In this document: positions 54,614 through 63,127 of the stretch, in pieces
How positions within the stretch are numbered: the first letter of the stretch is position 1
Layout of the letters: every line of letters begins with the position of its first letter
Source of the DNA: Quatrionicoccus australiensis
GTDB lineage: Bacteria; Pseudomonadota; Gammaproteobacteria; Burkholderiales; Rhodocyclaceae
Reading direction: 5' to 3'
NCBI RefSeq assembly: GCF_020510425.1
Contig: NZ_JAHBAH010000002.1
Location: forward strand, 1 to 64,000
DNA: 64,000 nucleotides
Translations under genes and position numbers: made by a program
The notes under the pieces: model-generated
What the model was told of the DNA's origin: nothing
Seen by the model: the letters and a program-made list of their open reading frames with translations, nothing else
The model's database searches: none

Positions 54614-57600
54614 ATGCTCGCCAAAATCATCGAATGGTCGGGACGCAACCGCTTCCTCGTCCTCCTGGCTACACTTTTCGTCATTGTCGGCGGTGTCGTT
54701 GCGGTCATGAAAACGCCGCTCGACGCCTTGCCTGATCTCTCAGACGTACAGGTCATTGTCTACACCGAATATCCCGGGCAGGCACCGCAAGTAGTTGAGG
54801 ATCAGGTGACCTATCCGCTGACAACGGCCATGTTGTCGGTACCGAAGTCCAAGGTCGTGCGCGGCTTCTCCTTCTTCGGCGCGTCCTTCGTCTACATCAT
54901 CTTTGAAGACGGTACGGACATTTATTGGGCGCGGTCCCGTGTGCTGGAATACCTCAACTTTGCCGCCGGCCGCATGCCCAAGGGCGTCACACCGCAAATC
55001 GGTCCGGACGCCACGGGCGTCGGTTGGGTCTATCAATACGCGCTGCTCGCCAAGGACAAGACGCTGGCCGAACTGCGGACGCTGCAGGACTGGTATCTGC
55101 GCTACCAACTGACCAAGGCGCATGGCGTCGCCGAAGTGGCTTCGATTGGCGGCTTTGTCCAGACCTACCAGGTCACGGTTGATCCGGTGAAGTTGCGCGC
55201 CTACGGCATTCCGCTGGCGGCGGTTTCAAAAGTCATTCGGGAGTCGAACCGCGATGTCGGTGGTCGTGTCGTCGAGATGGCGGAAACTGAATACATGGTA
55301 CGTGGCAAGGGCTATCTGCGGGGCACGGTTGATATTGAAAACCTGGTGGTCAAGTCACAAGGGGGAACGCCCGTCCTGGTCCGTGACATTGCCCGCGTCG
55401 AACTGGCGCCGGACGAACGGCGTGGCCTCACCGAATTGAATGGTGAAGGCGAAGTGGTATCCGGTATCGCCATGGCGCGCTACGGGCAGAACGCGCTGGA
55501 AGTCATCCATAACCTGAAGGAAAAGATCGGCGAGATTTCTGCAGGCCTGCCGGAGGGTGTGACGATCCAGACGGTCTATGATCGTTCGGAACTGATTCAC
55601 CGTGCGATTGACACCTTGACGCGCACCTTGGCGGAAGAAAGTCTTATTGTCGCACTGGTCTGCGTCGTCTTCCTGATGCACATGCGCAGTGCCTTGGTGG
55701 CCATCCTGATGCTGCCGGTCGGGGTGCTGATTGCCTTTATTTCGATGCGCTTGCTGGGGATGAACTCGAATCTGATGAGCCTGGGCGGTATCGCCATCGC
55801 CATTGGGGCGATGATCGATGCGGCCATTGTGATGATCGAAAACGCCCATAAGCACATCGAGCGTTTGCCGGAGGACCATACCCACGGGGATCGCATCGAG
55901 GCAATGATTGCTGCCTGCAAAGAGGTCGGCCCCGCGCTGTTCTTCTCGCTGCTCATCATCACCGTTTCCTTCCTGCCCGTCTTTACGCTGGAATCCCAGG
56001 AAGGACGTCTGTTCTCGCCCTTGGCCTACACCAAGACCTTCTCGATGGCGGGCGCGGCTTTGCTTTCGGTGACCTTGGTGCCGGTGCTGATGATGCTGTT
56101 CATTCGCGGCAAAATCATGCCGGAATCGAAGAACCCGGTGAATCGTTTCCTGATCTGGGCTTATCGTCCGATCATCGCCGGCGTCATGCAATGGAAAAAG
56201 ACCACCATTGTTGCTGCGCTGCTTGCTCTGGTGGTCTCGATTTACCCGGCCAGCAAACTGGGTTCCGAGTTCATGCCGACGCTGAATGAAGGCACGTTGT
56301 TCTACATGCCGGCCTCCTTGCCCGGAATGTCGATCACCAAAGCAGCGGAACTGTTGCAGACCCAAAACAAAATCATCAAGAGTTTCCCGGAAGTCTCCTC
56401 GGTTTATGGCAAGGCAGGACGTGCCAACACGGCAACGGACCCGGCGCCGACGGAGATGTTCGAGACGGTGATCAATCTGAAGCCGGAATCCGAATGGCGC
56501 CCTGGATTGACGACCGACAAGCTGATCGCCGAAATGGACAAGGCCTTGCAGTTCCCGGGCGTATCGAACGCTTGGACGATGCCGATCAAGGCGCGCATCG
56601 ACATGCTGTCGACCGGCATCCGGACGCCAATCGGGATCAAGGTGTTCGGCAAGGATCTCAACGAGATGGAACGACTGGCCCGCGAAATCGAGACGGTCGT
56701 CAAGGCAGTTCCAGGCACTACCTCGGCTTTCGCGGAACGGATTACCGGCGGTTTTTACCTGAATATCGAACCGGACCGCACGCAGTTGGCCCGCTACGGG
56801 TTGGCGGTCGGCGATTTGCAGGATGTCATCGGCCAGGCCTTGGGCGGCGAGATGGTCACCACGACCGTCGAGGGGCGCGAACGGTTTGGCGTCACCGTGC
56901 GCTATCCGCGTGAACTTCGTTCCGATCCGCAGCAGATTGCCCGTGAGGTGCTGGTGCCGACCATGGAGGGGGCAATGATTCCGCTCGGCCAATTGGCCCG
57001 CGTCGAGGTGGCCAAGGGAACGCCCGGCATCCGGACTGAAAACGCGTTGCTTTCCGCTTATATCTTCGTGGACATTCGCGAACGCGACATCGGTGGCTAT
57101 GTCGCGGATGCCAAGAAGGCAGTGGCAGAAAACGTCAAATTCCCACCGGGTTACTACGCGACCTGGAGCGGCCAGTTCGAATCCATGGAGCGTGCGATCG
57201 AGAAAATGAAGATCGTCGTCCCGGTGACGCTGTTGATCATCTTTCTGCTGCTTTACCTGAACTTCAAACGTCTGACAGAGACCTTGATTGTCATGCTGTC
57301 GGTGCCGTTTGCGCTGGTCGGCGGGGTCTGGTTGATGTGGTTGCTCGGTTACAACCTGTCCGTTGCCGTCGCCGTGGGCTTCATCGCCCTAGCCGGGGTT
57401 GCAGCGGAAACCGGGGTGATCATGCTGATTTACCTTGATCATGCCTGGGAAGCGCTGAAGGCCAAGCGCCGGACGGAAAACCAAGCGCCAACCCTGCACG
57501 ATCTCTACGAGGCCATCATGGAAGGCGCCGTGGAGCGGGTTCGCCCGAAGATGATGACGGTGGTGGCGATCATGGCCGGCCTGTTGCCGATCATGTGGGG

Positions 57601-57748
57601 TACCGGTACCGGCTCAGAAGTCATGAGTCGCATTGCGGCGCCGATGGTTGGCGGGATGATTTCCTCGACGGTGCTGACGCTCGCAGTCATCCCCGCCATC
57701 TACGCCCTGGTCAAGCAGTGGCGAATGAAACGGGGGATGGAGCAATGA
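54614..57748 (+). CDS. cusA: Cu(I)/Ag(I) RND efflux pump (CusA/SilA family)
   Basis: The 1,044-aa product is read from ATG 54614, behind AGGGGATA. It has RND topology with 12 membrane segments. The signature GAMIDAAIVMIENAHKHIE near residue 397 is that of the CusA/SilA (monovalent metal) group, and Met residues suited to Cu(I) are present in the periplasmic cleft region. It exports Cu(I) and Ag(I) from the periplasm through CusC. The next gene, a cytochrome, overlaps the stop by 4 bases. Confidence 0.95.
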   Translation: MLAKIIEWSGRNRFLVLLATLFVIVGGVVAVMKTPLDALPDLSDVQVIVYTEYPGQAPQVVEDQVTYPLTTAMLSVPKSKVVRGFSFFGASFVYIIFEDGTDIYWARSRVLEYLNFAAGRMPKGVTPQIGPDATGVGWVYQYALLAKDKTLAELRTLQDWYLRYQLTKAHGVAEVASIGGFVQTYQVTVDPVKLRAYGIPLAAVSKVIRESNRDVGGRVVEMAETEYMVRGKGYLRGTVDIENLVVKSQGGTPVLVRDIARVELAPDERRGLTELNGEGEVVSGIAMARYGQNALEVIHNLKEKIGEISAGLPEGVTIQTVYDRSELIHRAIDTLTRTLAEESLIVALVCVVFLMHMRSALVAILMLPVGVLIAFISMRLLGMNSNLMSLGGIAIAIGAMIDAAIVMIENAHKHIERLPEDHTHGDRIEAMIAACKEVGPALFFSLLIITVSFLPVFTLESQEGRLFSPLAYTKTFSMAGAALLSVTLVPVLMMLFIRGKIMPESKNPVNRFLIWAYRPIIAGVMQWKKTTIVAALLALVVSIYPASKLGSEFMPTLNEGTLFYMPASLPGMSITKAAELLQTQNKIIKSFPEVSSVYGKAGRANTATDPAPTEMFETVINLKPESEWRPGLTTDKLIAEMDKALQFPGVSNAWTMPIKARIDMLSTGIRTPIGIKVFGKDLNEMERLAREIETVVKAVPGTTSAFAERITGGFYLNIEPDRTQLARYGLAVGDLQDVIGQALGGEMVTTTVEGRERFGVTVRYPRELRSDPQQIAREVLVPTMEGAMIPLGQLARVEVAKGTPGIRTENALLSAYIFVDIRERDIGGYVADAKKAVAENVKFPPGYYATWSGQFESMERAIEKMKIVVPVTLLIIFLLLYLNFKRLTETLIVMLSVPFALVGGVWLMWLLGYNLSVAVAVGFIALAGVAAETGVIMLIYLDHAWEALKAKRRTENQAPTLHDLYEAIMEGAVERVRPKMMTVVAIMAGLLPIMWGTGTGSEVMSRIAAPMVGGMISSTVLTLAVIPAIYALVKQWRMKRGMEQ

Positions 57749-58134
57749 GACACAAGCTTTCGCATTGGATTCCTGTGGCTCTTGTTGTGGCCATGCTGCC
57801 AAGCCTTGCCCAGGCTCAAGGCTGGAGCATTCCCAAACCCAGTCCCGGCCTAATGCCCAATCCCGGCACGGGCAAGGCGCTGTTCGCCAATCACTGTGCG
57901 GGCTGTCATGGCGGCGACTTGAAGGGATCGGAAAAGGGACCGCCCCTGCTGCACAAGATCTATGAGCCGTCACATCATGCCGATGCGGCGTTCCAGTTGG
58001 CCGTGGCCAACGGTGTGCGGGCCCATCACTGGAAGTTTGGCGACATGGCTCCGGTGAAAGGGGTGACGCCGGACGACGTCGCCCACGTCACCGCCTATGT
58101 GCGGGCTGAGCAGCGGAAGGTTGGCATCCAATAG
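57745..58134 (+). CDS. Small c-type cytochrome at the end of the cus operon
   Basis: The 129-aa product is read from ATG 57745 (overlap ATGA with cusA). The signal peptide ends near SLAQA (about residue 24). Haem motif CAGCH lies near 52-56, with a Met candidate in FGDMAPVKGV near 98. It is a class I cytochrome. Translational coupling to cusA suggests a role in copper redox chemistry in the periplasm, which would parallel the His-tailed cytochrome at 50120 (inference). Confidence 0.88.
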   Translation: MRHKLSHWIPVALVVAMLPSLAQAQGWSIPKPSPGLMPNPGTGKALFANHCAGCHGGDLKGSEKGPPLLHKIYEPSHHADAAFQLAVANGVRAHHWKFGDMAPVKGVTPDDVAHVTAYVRAEQRKVGIQ

Positions 58135-58190
58135 CGGATGCTTCAAACAAAGCACTATCAGGGGGGAAACTGTCCAAAGAAGACGATTCA

Positions 58191-58448
58191 ATGCGACCGT
58201 TTGAGGATGCCGTTGCCATTCTTGTGGTGCTCACCACCGATCTGAGAGACCATCATCGCGATGCCTTCGATGCGGCAATGCCGGATCTGTTGCGGCTTAC
58301 GCGAGGCAAGGCATCCGCGCTGGCTTATGTGCGTCGGATTGTCGCTGTCGAACTGAACTCCCCCCATAACCCACAGTGGCAGGTTTCCGCAGGCGAATTC
58401 GAGCGGAGGCAACAGGTCTTTCTGGGGCTAAGTGCCCAGACTCAATAG
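58191..58448 (+). CDS. Small hypothetical protein
   Basis: This 85-aa protein has a plausible hydrophobic first segment (DAVAILVVLTTDL) and a basic, helical remainder (FERRQQVFLGLSAQ). No family is recognised. It lies 56 bases after the cytochrome gene, in the same direction, with no strong ribosome site. Confidence 0.55.
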   Translation: MRPFEDAVAILVVLTTDLRDHHRDAFDAAMPDLLRLTRGKASALAYVRRIVAVELNSPHNPQWQVSAGEFERRQQVFLGLSAQTQ

Positions 58449-58593
58449 ATAATCGCTCCCAGTGAACAGCACGGCAACAAGCTGACGAAACAGTGACCGA
58501 GTTGTAATGTTCCCGTTATGGGTGCGACAGCTACCCACAGGCAAACTCCCCCTACGAGGCAATGGGCCTTGATCGTGCCGCAGGGAGAAAATC

Positions 58594-58890
58594 ATGTCCG
58601 CACACAATTCGTTCGCAATTTTCAACACATCCCCCGACTTCCATTTGGTTTCCCAGTTGGTTGGCGTGAATCTCGATTGTTTGGAAAAGATGGTTTCCAC
58701 GCAGTTTTCCCCGCTCAAGGAACTCCTTGAGCAAACTTCATCGCTGTCTCTGGATGATCCTGGGCAAAGCGGGGCATGGTGGGCTGCAGTCGGCAATTTA
58801 TCCATCGAGTATTGGAAGGCATACACCCTCGACAGCATGGAGTACCAGCACCGGGTTTTGCAGGTACTAGCCCAACATTCGACAAAGTGA
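58594..58890 (+). CDS. Small phasin-like or hypothetical helical protein
   Basis: This 98-aa product has GGGAGAA 6 bases before its start. It is helical, with aromatic patches (WWAAVGNLSIEYWKAYTLD) and FSPLKELLEQTS, which recall phasin-family proteins that coat polyhydroxyalkanoate granules. The match is only in style. It may instead be an unrelated cytoplasmic protein. Confidence 0.55.
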   Translation: MSAHNSFAIFNTSPDFHLVSQLVGVNLDCLEKMVSTQFSPLKELLEQTSSLSLDDPGQSGAWWAAVGNLSIEYWKAYTLDSMEYQHRVLQVLAQHSTK

Positions 58891-58895
58891 ACTCG

Positions 58896-59153
58896 ATGAT
58901 GAGTTCGTCGGGGTCGGTGCGCTGGCAAGACTCTTCCGGCAAGGTCATTGCCTGTACGGAAAAAATCAAGGTACTCAATGAGAACCTGGATGAACTTCGC
59001 CAGATGGCCCAGGATGCACTGGAGGACGGAATTTTGATGGGGTGTTGCGAACGGCAATTGCGTGATGCGCTTGCCGACGCAATCGGGTATTTGGTGAATC
59101 CGTATTTGGCCACACTTCCTGACAACAATGTAATCAACAAGTCATCCTATTGA
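58896..59153 (+). CDS. Small helical hypothetical protein
   Basis: The 85-aa product is read from ATG 58896, 5 bases after the preceding stop. Coiled-coil-like IKVLNENLDELRQMAQDALED and a Cys pair (MGCCERQL) are visible. It is probably co-transcribed with the phasin-like gene. No family is recognised. Confidence 0.55.
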   Translation: MMSSSGSVRWQDSSGKVIACTEKIKVLNENLDELRQMAQDALEDGILMGCCERQLRDALADAIGYLVNPYLATLPDNNVINKSSY

Positions 59154-59229
59154 CAGTGACAGAAGCACAAACTGAATCTGTCCATTCGATTCGGACCGTT
59201 GAAATCCCCAAAACTCAGGAGTCAAGATC

Positions 59230-59478
59230 ATGAAAGTTTCCTCCCTCATTGCCGCCGTTCTGTTTGCTGGCACCACGATGACCGGCGTCGTCTTCGCCGA
59301 CGAAAAGGCCGCTGCGCCGAAGGCTGCCGAAGGACAGGCTGACAAGGCTGCTTCCAAGCCACATTCCCATGTCCAGGAAAAAACCGGAATGCCGCAAAGC
59401 ATGCCGGATGCAAAGGCTGACAAGCCGAACGCAGCCAAGGACAAGAGCAAACATTTCCATCCGCGAGATGGAAAGTAA
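59230..59478 (+). CDS. Small secreted Lys/His-rich protein
   Basis: This 82-aa product has a clear signal peptide (cut near VVFAD, about residue 23) and a mature low-complexity chain of Lys, Ala and Asp with HSHVQEKTG and KHFHPRDGK. It starts behind a GGAG site. A periplasmic metal-buffering role is plausible. An ATGTAATC half copper box lies about 95 bases upstream. Confidence 0.65.
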   Translation: MKVSSLIAAVLFAGTTMTGVVFADEKAAAPKAAEGQADKAASKPHSHVQEKTGMPQSMPDAKADKPNAAKDKSKHFHPRDGK

Positions 59479-59489
59479 CTGCCCAGTAA

Positions 59490-59509
59490 AGGCCTCGGAA
59501 TCGAGGCCT
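59490..59509 (+). terminator. GC-rich stem-loop, possible terminator
   Basis: AGGCCTCG and CGAGGCCT form a perfect 8-bp stem with a 4-base loop, 11 bases after the stop of the secreted-protein gene. Only a short T-rich stretch (CATTTC) follows, so termination may be partial. Confidence 0.5.
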
Positions 59510-59522
59510 CGGCATTTCAGTC

Positions 59523-59765
59523 ATGGATATCCACAAACCGGCAGAGCACGGCGATCGATGTGTATGTCGCACGCTGGCGCTTGCGGTCGGCAGTGACCCG
59601 AAGCTGCTGACCTACAACTATTGTCGAACGGTGCTTCAGAAACGCTGGATCATCGAATGCAATCATGGATGCCTGGCAAAGCCGGCCGTAGCAAACAGCG
59701 ATCTGAAATGGCATGGCGTCGGCCAGATTGATCCGGTGAAGGCCATCCTGATCATGAACGAGTAA
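59523..59765 (+). CDS. Small Cys/His-containing hypothetical protein
   Basis: This 80-aa product has no signal peptide. Cys residues occur in RCVCRTL, NYCRTV and IIECNHGCLAKP. Cys-x-Cys and Cys-x3-Cys spacing could bind a metal. It lies 8 bases before the FlgB-like gene and may be in the same operon. The family is not recognised. Confidence 0.5.
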   Translation: MDIHKPAEHGDRCVCRTLALAVGSDPKLLTYNYCRTVLQKRWIIECNHGCLAKPAVANSDLKWHGVGQIDPVKAILIMNE

Positions 59766-59773
59766 TCAGTGTC

Positions 59774-60439
59774 ATGGCTGGAGCCCCTCCTATCCCACCG
59801 GCAATTCCCCCATCTACTTCTGTTCAAGGAGGGCACGAGGGACATAGTGCGTCCTCGGGGGGGGCCAACAACGGAGGGTTTTCCGAGGCCTTGAATCAGG
59901 CGATTGTTCAGCAGGCAAACAACCCAGTGGTCAGTCATGGCAATCATGGCGGACAAGGTGCCGGGGTAGTTGGGCACACTGGGCATTCTTCCGGAATGGC
60001 CTCCAGCACGGCGTCAGCCCATCCCAATCACTTCACAGTTGGACAAGGCGGTCATGCCGGTCACAATTTTCAGCAGAAAATGCTGGGTGTTCGTGTCTAT
60101 CGGCAGCAACTCCTGGCCTCGAACATCGCCAATGCCGATACTCCAGGTTATAAGGCCGTTGATATTGACATTGAAGAGGCTGCCAAAATCGTTCAAGGTG
60201 CCTCCTCATCGTTGCCATTGACGAGCACGGCTACCGGACATCTCTCGGGCACCGGGCAAACATCACCATTCCCACTAAAGTATCACGTACCTTACCAAGC
60301 GGCTACTGATGGCAACACGGTGGAAATGGATGTCGAACGACAGAAAATGGCTGAAAATTCGTTAATGCACCAATTCTCACTCGATCGCGTCAGCGGCCAC
60401 TTCAAGCACTTCATGGAACTGCTACAGAATCTGAAATGA
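59774..60439 (+). CDS. FlgB-like protein with His/Gly-rich N-terminal region
   Basis: In this 221-aa protein, residues 20-97 are Gly/His/Ser-rich with repeated GHxGH patterns (GGHEGHS, VGHTGHSS, GGHAGH). Residues 100-221 match FlgB, the flagellar rod protein: LASNIANADTPGYKA near 114-128 and GNTVEMDVERQKMAENSLMHQ near the end. FlgB is normally about 135 residues and encoded next to flgC. Here there is no flagellar gene nearby, and an HD-GYP gene overlaps its stop. The His-rich start is not part of classic FlgB and could bind Cu or Ni. It may be a flagellar part moved here or a protein reusing the fold. Confidence 0.8.
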   Translation: MAGAPPIPPAIPPSTSVQGGHEGHSASSGGANNGGFSEALNQAIVQQANNPVVSHGNHGGQGAGVVGHTGHSSGMASSTASAHPNHFTVGQGGHAGHNFQQKMLGVRVYRQQLLASNIANADTPGYKAVDIDIEEAAKIVQGASSSLPLTSTATGHLSGTGQTSPFPLKYHVPYQAATDGNTVEMDVERQKMAENSLMHQFSLDRVSGHFKHFMELLQNLK

Positions 60440-61743
60440 ACGCTATTCAACTGCCCCAGACACACCGGCAATTGCGCCGCATGTTGGCGCGGCGCCTCGG
60501 TATAGGTGCGCTCCTGGTTGGCAGTCTCGCGGGAGGTCTTGCCTACTGGGTCGAATCGTATCGCGTAGAGCAGCGCACCCTTGAACGCGCCATAGCGGGG
60601 GTCAGGCATTTCGAGTCGCCCGCCATGCAAATGGCGGTCGGCGGGGATAAAGGAGATAGCCATTCCGCGATTTCGCAGTTGCTGACCGATGAGTTTGTCG
60701 GGATTCGAGTTTTTTCGCCCAATACGGAGATGGTGTTTGATGCTTGGCGGTCACTCCCCGAGTCGCTGAAAGAGATCGCCCGACAACAGCGCCATCCATG
60801 GCCGCCAGCTCCAGGCAGCCATAGCAAACGATTTTCGGTGGCTGGCGAAGAACTGGTTCAGGTCATTCTGCCGATGACCACCAGTGATGGCCGTCTTGCA
60901 GGCTATGTCGAGGGAATCAGCCTGGTGTCCCGCTCGGCACTGCAAGAGAGAGAACAACAGATTCGCGGGGCTGCGCTGACGGCCTCGATATCAGTATTCG
61001 CGGCAGCGCTGTTGCTTTACCCGTTAATGTCGGGATTGCTGGGCCAAACGGTGGCATTGTCGTCTCGACTCCTGGAATCCAATCTTTCGCTGCTGCGCTC
61101 CCTTGGAAACGCCATCGCCAAGCGTGACGCAGATACCGACGCCCATAACTACCGGGTTACCTGCTATGCGGTCTCACTTGCCGAAGCACTGGGTGTTGGC
61201 AAGGAAACCATTGCCGAACTGGTGCTGGGCGCCTTTCTGCACGACGTTGGAAAAATCGGCATTCCGGATCAGATTCTGTTGAAACCGGGACGGCTGACCA
61301 GCGAAGAATTTCAGGTCATGAAGACCCACGCCATGCTCGGCATCGAGATCGTCGCCGGCAATCCCTGGCTGGCTGGCGCAGAGAAGACCATCCGGCATCA
61401 TCACGAACGCTTCGACGGGAAAGGGTATCCGGATGGGCTCATTGGCGAGGCAATACCGTTGGCCGCACGGATTTTTGCCCTGGTCGACGTGTTCGACGCA
61501 TTGACCTCTGTTCGCCCGTATAAACCAGCCTTGTCATTGGAAGAGACGTTGAGCATCATGGAACGGGAAGATGACCAGCATTTCGATCCAAAGATTCATG
61601 CCGTTTTCCGGCAGGTTGCTCCGGTGCTATACGCACAAGGCCAATCCAGAGATCATGCCCAATGGAGTCAGGAATTGAAGGCGATGCTTGAACGGTACTT
61701 CAAAATGAAAACGGCTCCCAAAGGAGCCGCCGAATTCGAGTGA
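60436..61743 (+). CDS. HD-GYP-domain protein with periplasmic sensor
   Basis: This 435-aa protein has an N-terminal membrane segment (about residues 20-37), a periplasmic domain (about 40-175) and a second segment (about 178-205). A cytoplasmic HD-GYP domain follows, with HDVGKIGIPD near 269, KTHAMLGIEI, HHHERFDGKGYPDG near 322-335, and DVFDALTSVRPYK. HD-GYP proteins degrade cyclic di-GMP. The start overlaps the FlgB-like stop (ATGA), so the two are coupled. A cyclic di-GMP-making enzyme is encoded at 25408-26775. Confidence 0.92.
   Translation: MNAIQLPQTHRQLRRMLARRLGIGALLVGSLAGGLAYWVESYRVEQRTLERAIAGVRHFESPAMQMAVGGDKGDSHSAISQLLTDEFVGIRVFSPNTEMVFDAWRSLPESLKEIARQQRHPWPPAPGSHSKRFSVAGEELVQVILPMTTSDGRLAGYVEGISLVSRSALQEREQQIRGAALTASISVFAAALLLYPLMSGLLGQTVALSSRLLESNLSLLRSLGNAIAKRDADTDAHNYRVTCYAVSLAEALGVGKETIAELVLGAFLHDVGKIGIPDQILLKPGRLTSEEFQVMKTHAMLGIEIVAGNPWLAGAEKTIRHHHERFDGKGYPDGLIGEAIPLAARIFALVDVFDALTSVRPYKPALSLEETLSIMEREDDQHFDPKIHAVFRQVAPVLYAQGQSRDHAQWSQELKAMLERYFKMKTAPKGAAEFE
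61712..61729 (-). terminator. Intrinsic terminator for copK, inside the HD-GYP gene
   Basis: CGGCTCC-CAAA-GGAGCCG is a perfect 7-bp stem. On the minus strand it is followed by TTTTCATTTT. It lies 24 bases past the copK stop, within the last codons of the HD-GYP gene on the other strand. Confidence 0.8.
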
Positions 61744-61752
61744 TGCGGGAAA

Positions 61753-62037
61753 TTAACCGCGATGGTATTTGTGCAGCAATTCGTCAACACGCCAGATTTC
61801 GTTTCCGTTCATGATGATTTTTTTGCCGTCCTTGGTTTCCATCACATGGCCAGATTCCATATAGGTTGCGCGACCATATTTGTCTTCCATACCCATCTTG
61901 CCGTCTTTGAAAATATAAACAGTCGAACCGTCCTTCAACTCAATGGACTTCTCGACTTGAGAAGCATCAACTGCGTAGGCGGTAACACCCAGGGAACTCA
62001 GGGCCACGATTGCGAGCATCTTCTTGAACATTTTCAT
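61753..62037 (-). CDS. copK: CopK-family periplasmic copper-binding protein
   Basis: This 94-aa protein has a signal peptide ending VTAYA (about residue 22). The mature chain ELKDGSTVYIFKDGKMGMED, with ETKDGKKIIMNGNEIWRVDE further on, matches CopK of Cupriavidus. CopK binds Cu(I) through Met clusters and then Cu(II). A terminator follows, so it is a single-gene unit facing the HD-GYP gene. Confidence 0.95.
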   Translation of the reverse strand: MKMFKKMLAIVALSSLGVTAYAVDASQVEKSIELKDGSTVYIFKDGKMGMEDKYGRATYMESGHVMETKDGKKIIMNGNEIWRVDELLHKYHRG

Positions 62038-62104
62038 CTCCTCATGAATAGGTGCTGTTGTACTGCGATATCAATATTAAGGATTCGATCCTGACAATTT
62101 GCCA

Positions 62105-62136
62105 ACGGCTGGGTGACAATTGCATCACCTAGCCGT
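62105..62136. terminator. Stem-loop downstream of the CzcE-like gene
   Basis: ACGGCTGGGTGA and TCACCTAGCCGT form a 12-bp stem with one mismatch and an 8-base loop, 9 bases past the CzcE-like stop. A T-run is weak, so it may terminate or stabilise. Confidence 0.45.
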
Positions 62137-62144
62137 CAGGTTGA

Positions 62145-62537
62145 TCAGCCGCCCTGATAGGCAGGGTTTTCGGTCACGTAGACGGTGATGCCGTCGGCTC
62201 CCGATATGATCTTGGAAAGTGGAAACGGCGCGGTCCCCAGCGTGTCGAAGGTCCAGACGACGCTCTTGCCAGCGACGTTGATCTTGATGGTCTCCAGACG
62301 CGTGACGTTCAGATATTTGCTACCGCTGGACAGAGTGACCTCTCGGTCGGCGTTTTTCGTGGCCGTGTAACCAAACGAAGCCAGTTGATTTGCCGTCGGT
62401 GCGCTCTTGGTTTCTGAAACGTGGCTCAGCCAATGGTTGGTGCCGGCCTCGGAATAATCCTCGTGAGCGTAGCTCGTTCCAGCTGCAGCGAGGCTGATCG
62501 CAGCGATCAGGGCTAATTGGGAAAATTTCGTTTTCAT
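62145..62537 (-). CDS. CzcE-like periplasmic metal-binding protein
   Basis: The 130-aa product is read from ATG 62537, behind AAGGAGAG; the frame is open much further upstream but without a coding look. The signal peptide ends GTSYA (about residue 24). The body follows the CzcE family pattern: SFGYTATKNADREVTLSSGS, KYLNVTRLETIKINVAGKSV, VWTFDTLGTAPFPLSKI, ITVYVTENPAYQGG. CzcE binds Cu(II) and other divalent metals. It lies close to copK, as in Cupriavidus. Confidence 0.88.
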   Translation of the reverse strand: MKTKFSQLALIAAISLAAAGTSYAHEDYSEAGTNHWLSHVSETKSAPTANQLASFGYTATKNADREVTLSSGSKYLNVTRLETIKINVAGKSVVWTFDTLGTAPFPLSKIISGADGITVYVTENPAYQGG

Positions 62538-62638
62538 GGTTCTCTCCTTGTGACATCGGGTTAATCGTGTCGGACTCATTTCGTCCAACCGTGATGTCAT
62601 CTTAGGAGTCCGATACCAACAGGACGCTGACCCCCGCG

Positions 62639-62649
62639 TTACATTTTTG
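62639..62649. promoter_or_regulatory. Degenerate copper box upstream of CzcE-like gene
   Basis: TTACATTTTTG is, on the minus strand, CAAAAATGTAA, identical to the core of the copper box at 50771-50788. It lies about 100 bases before the CzcE-like start. Only one arm is well preserved. Confidence 0.4.
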
Positions 62650-63127
62650 AAAGCTTTTCGCCGGAAATGGTCAGGGAGAGAGGTGCCCGTCGCTTTCGCA
62701 CCAACGTTACTTGGTTTTTCTGTCGAAGCAGAGTTTGTTAGATATAAATGCTGCCGTTCCTCGCTTCTGCTTACTGCGCGGCAGGTAACCAGCAGTTTGC
62801 TGACCGAAGAGTGAAGTGATTCGAACGGCCGGATTGGCCGAGAAGCTCGAATTGGCGATCCGGCAGCTTTTAAAGTGGAGCAGCCCGTTGAATGGCCGCA
62901 ACCCGAACAGACTGAAAGTCCGGTTGTGGCCGTACCCGGACCTTGGGGCGCTGCCCCAAACCCCGCACTCGCCGTGGGGCAGCCGGGGCGGGTTAAAAAC
63001 CAACCCACCCCAGCAGCCGGGAGCGTTGGGTCGCGTCGTTCAGTCAAGGGCTTTCGCGGCATAAACAGGCTTCCTCCCGCAAGCGGGCCCCTCCTATTTA
63101 TTCCACGGTCCCTTGACAGCCCGTCGC
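62650..63127. other. Intergenic region, no gene seen
   Basis: About 480 bases between the CzcE-like gene and the RecD-like gene. Pro-rich short frames exist without ribosome sites. No recognised element. Confidence 0.4.

Noticed and set aside
55355..56992. 545-codon minus-strand frame
   Set aside because: It is exactly antisense to cusA, His/Gln/Arg-rich and without any domain; a shadow of high-GC coding DNA.
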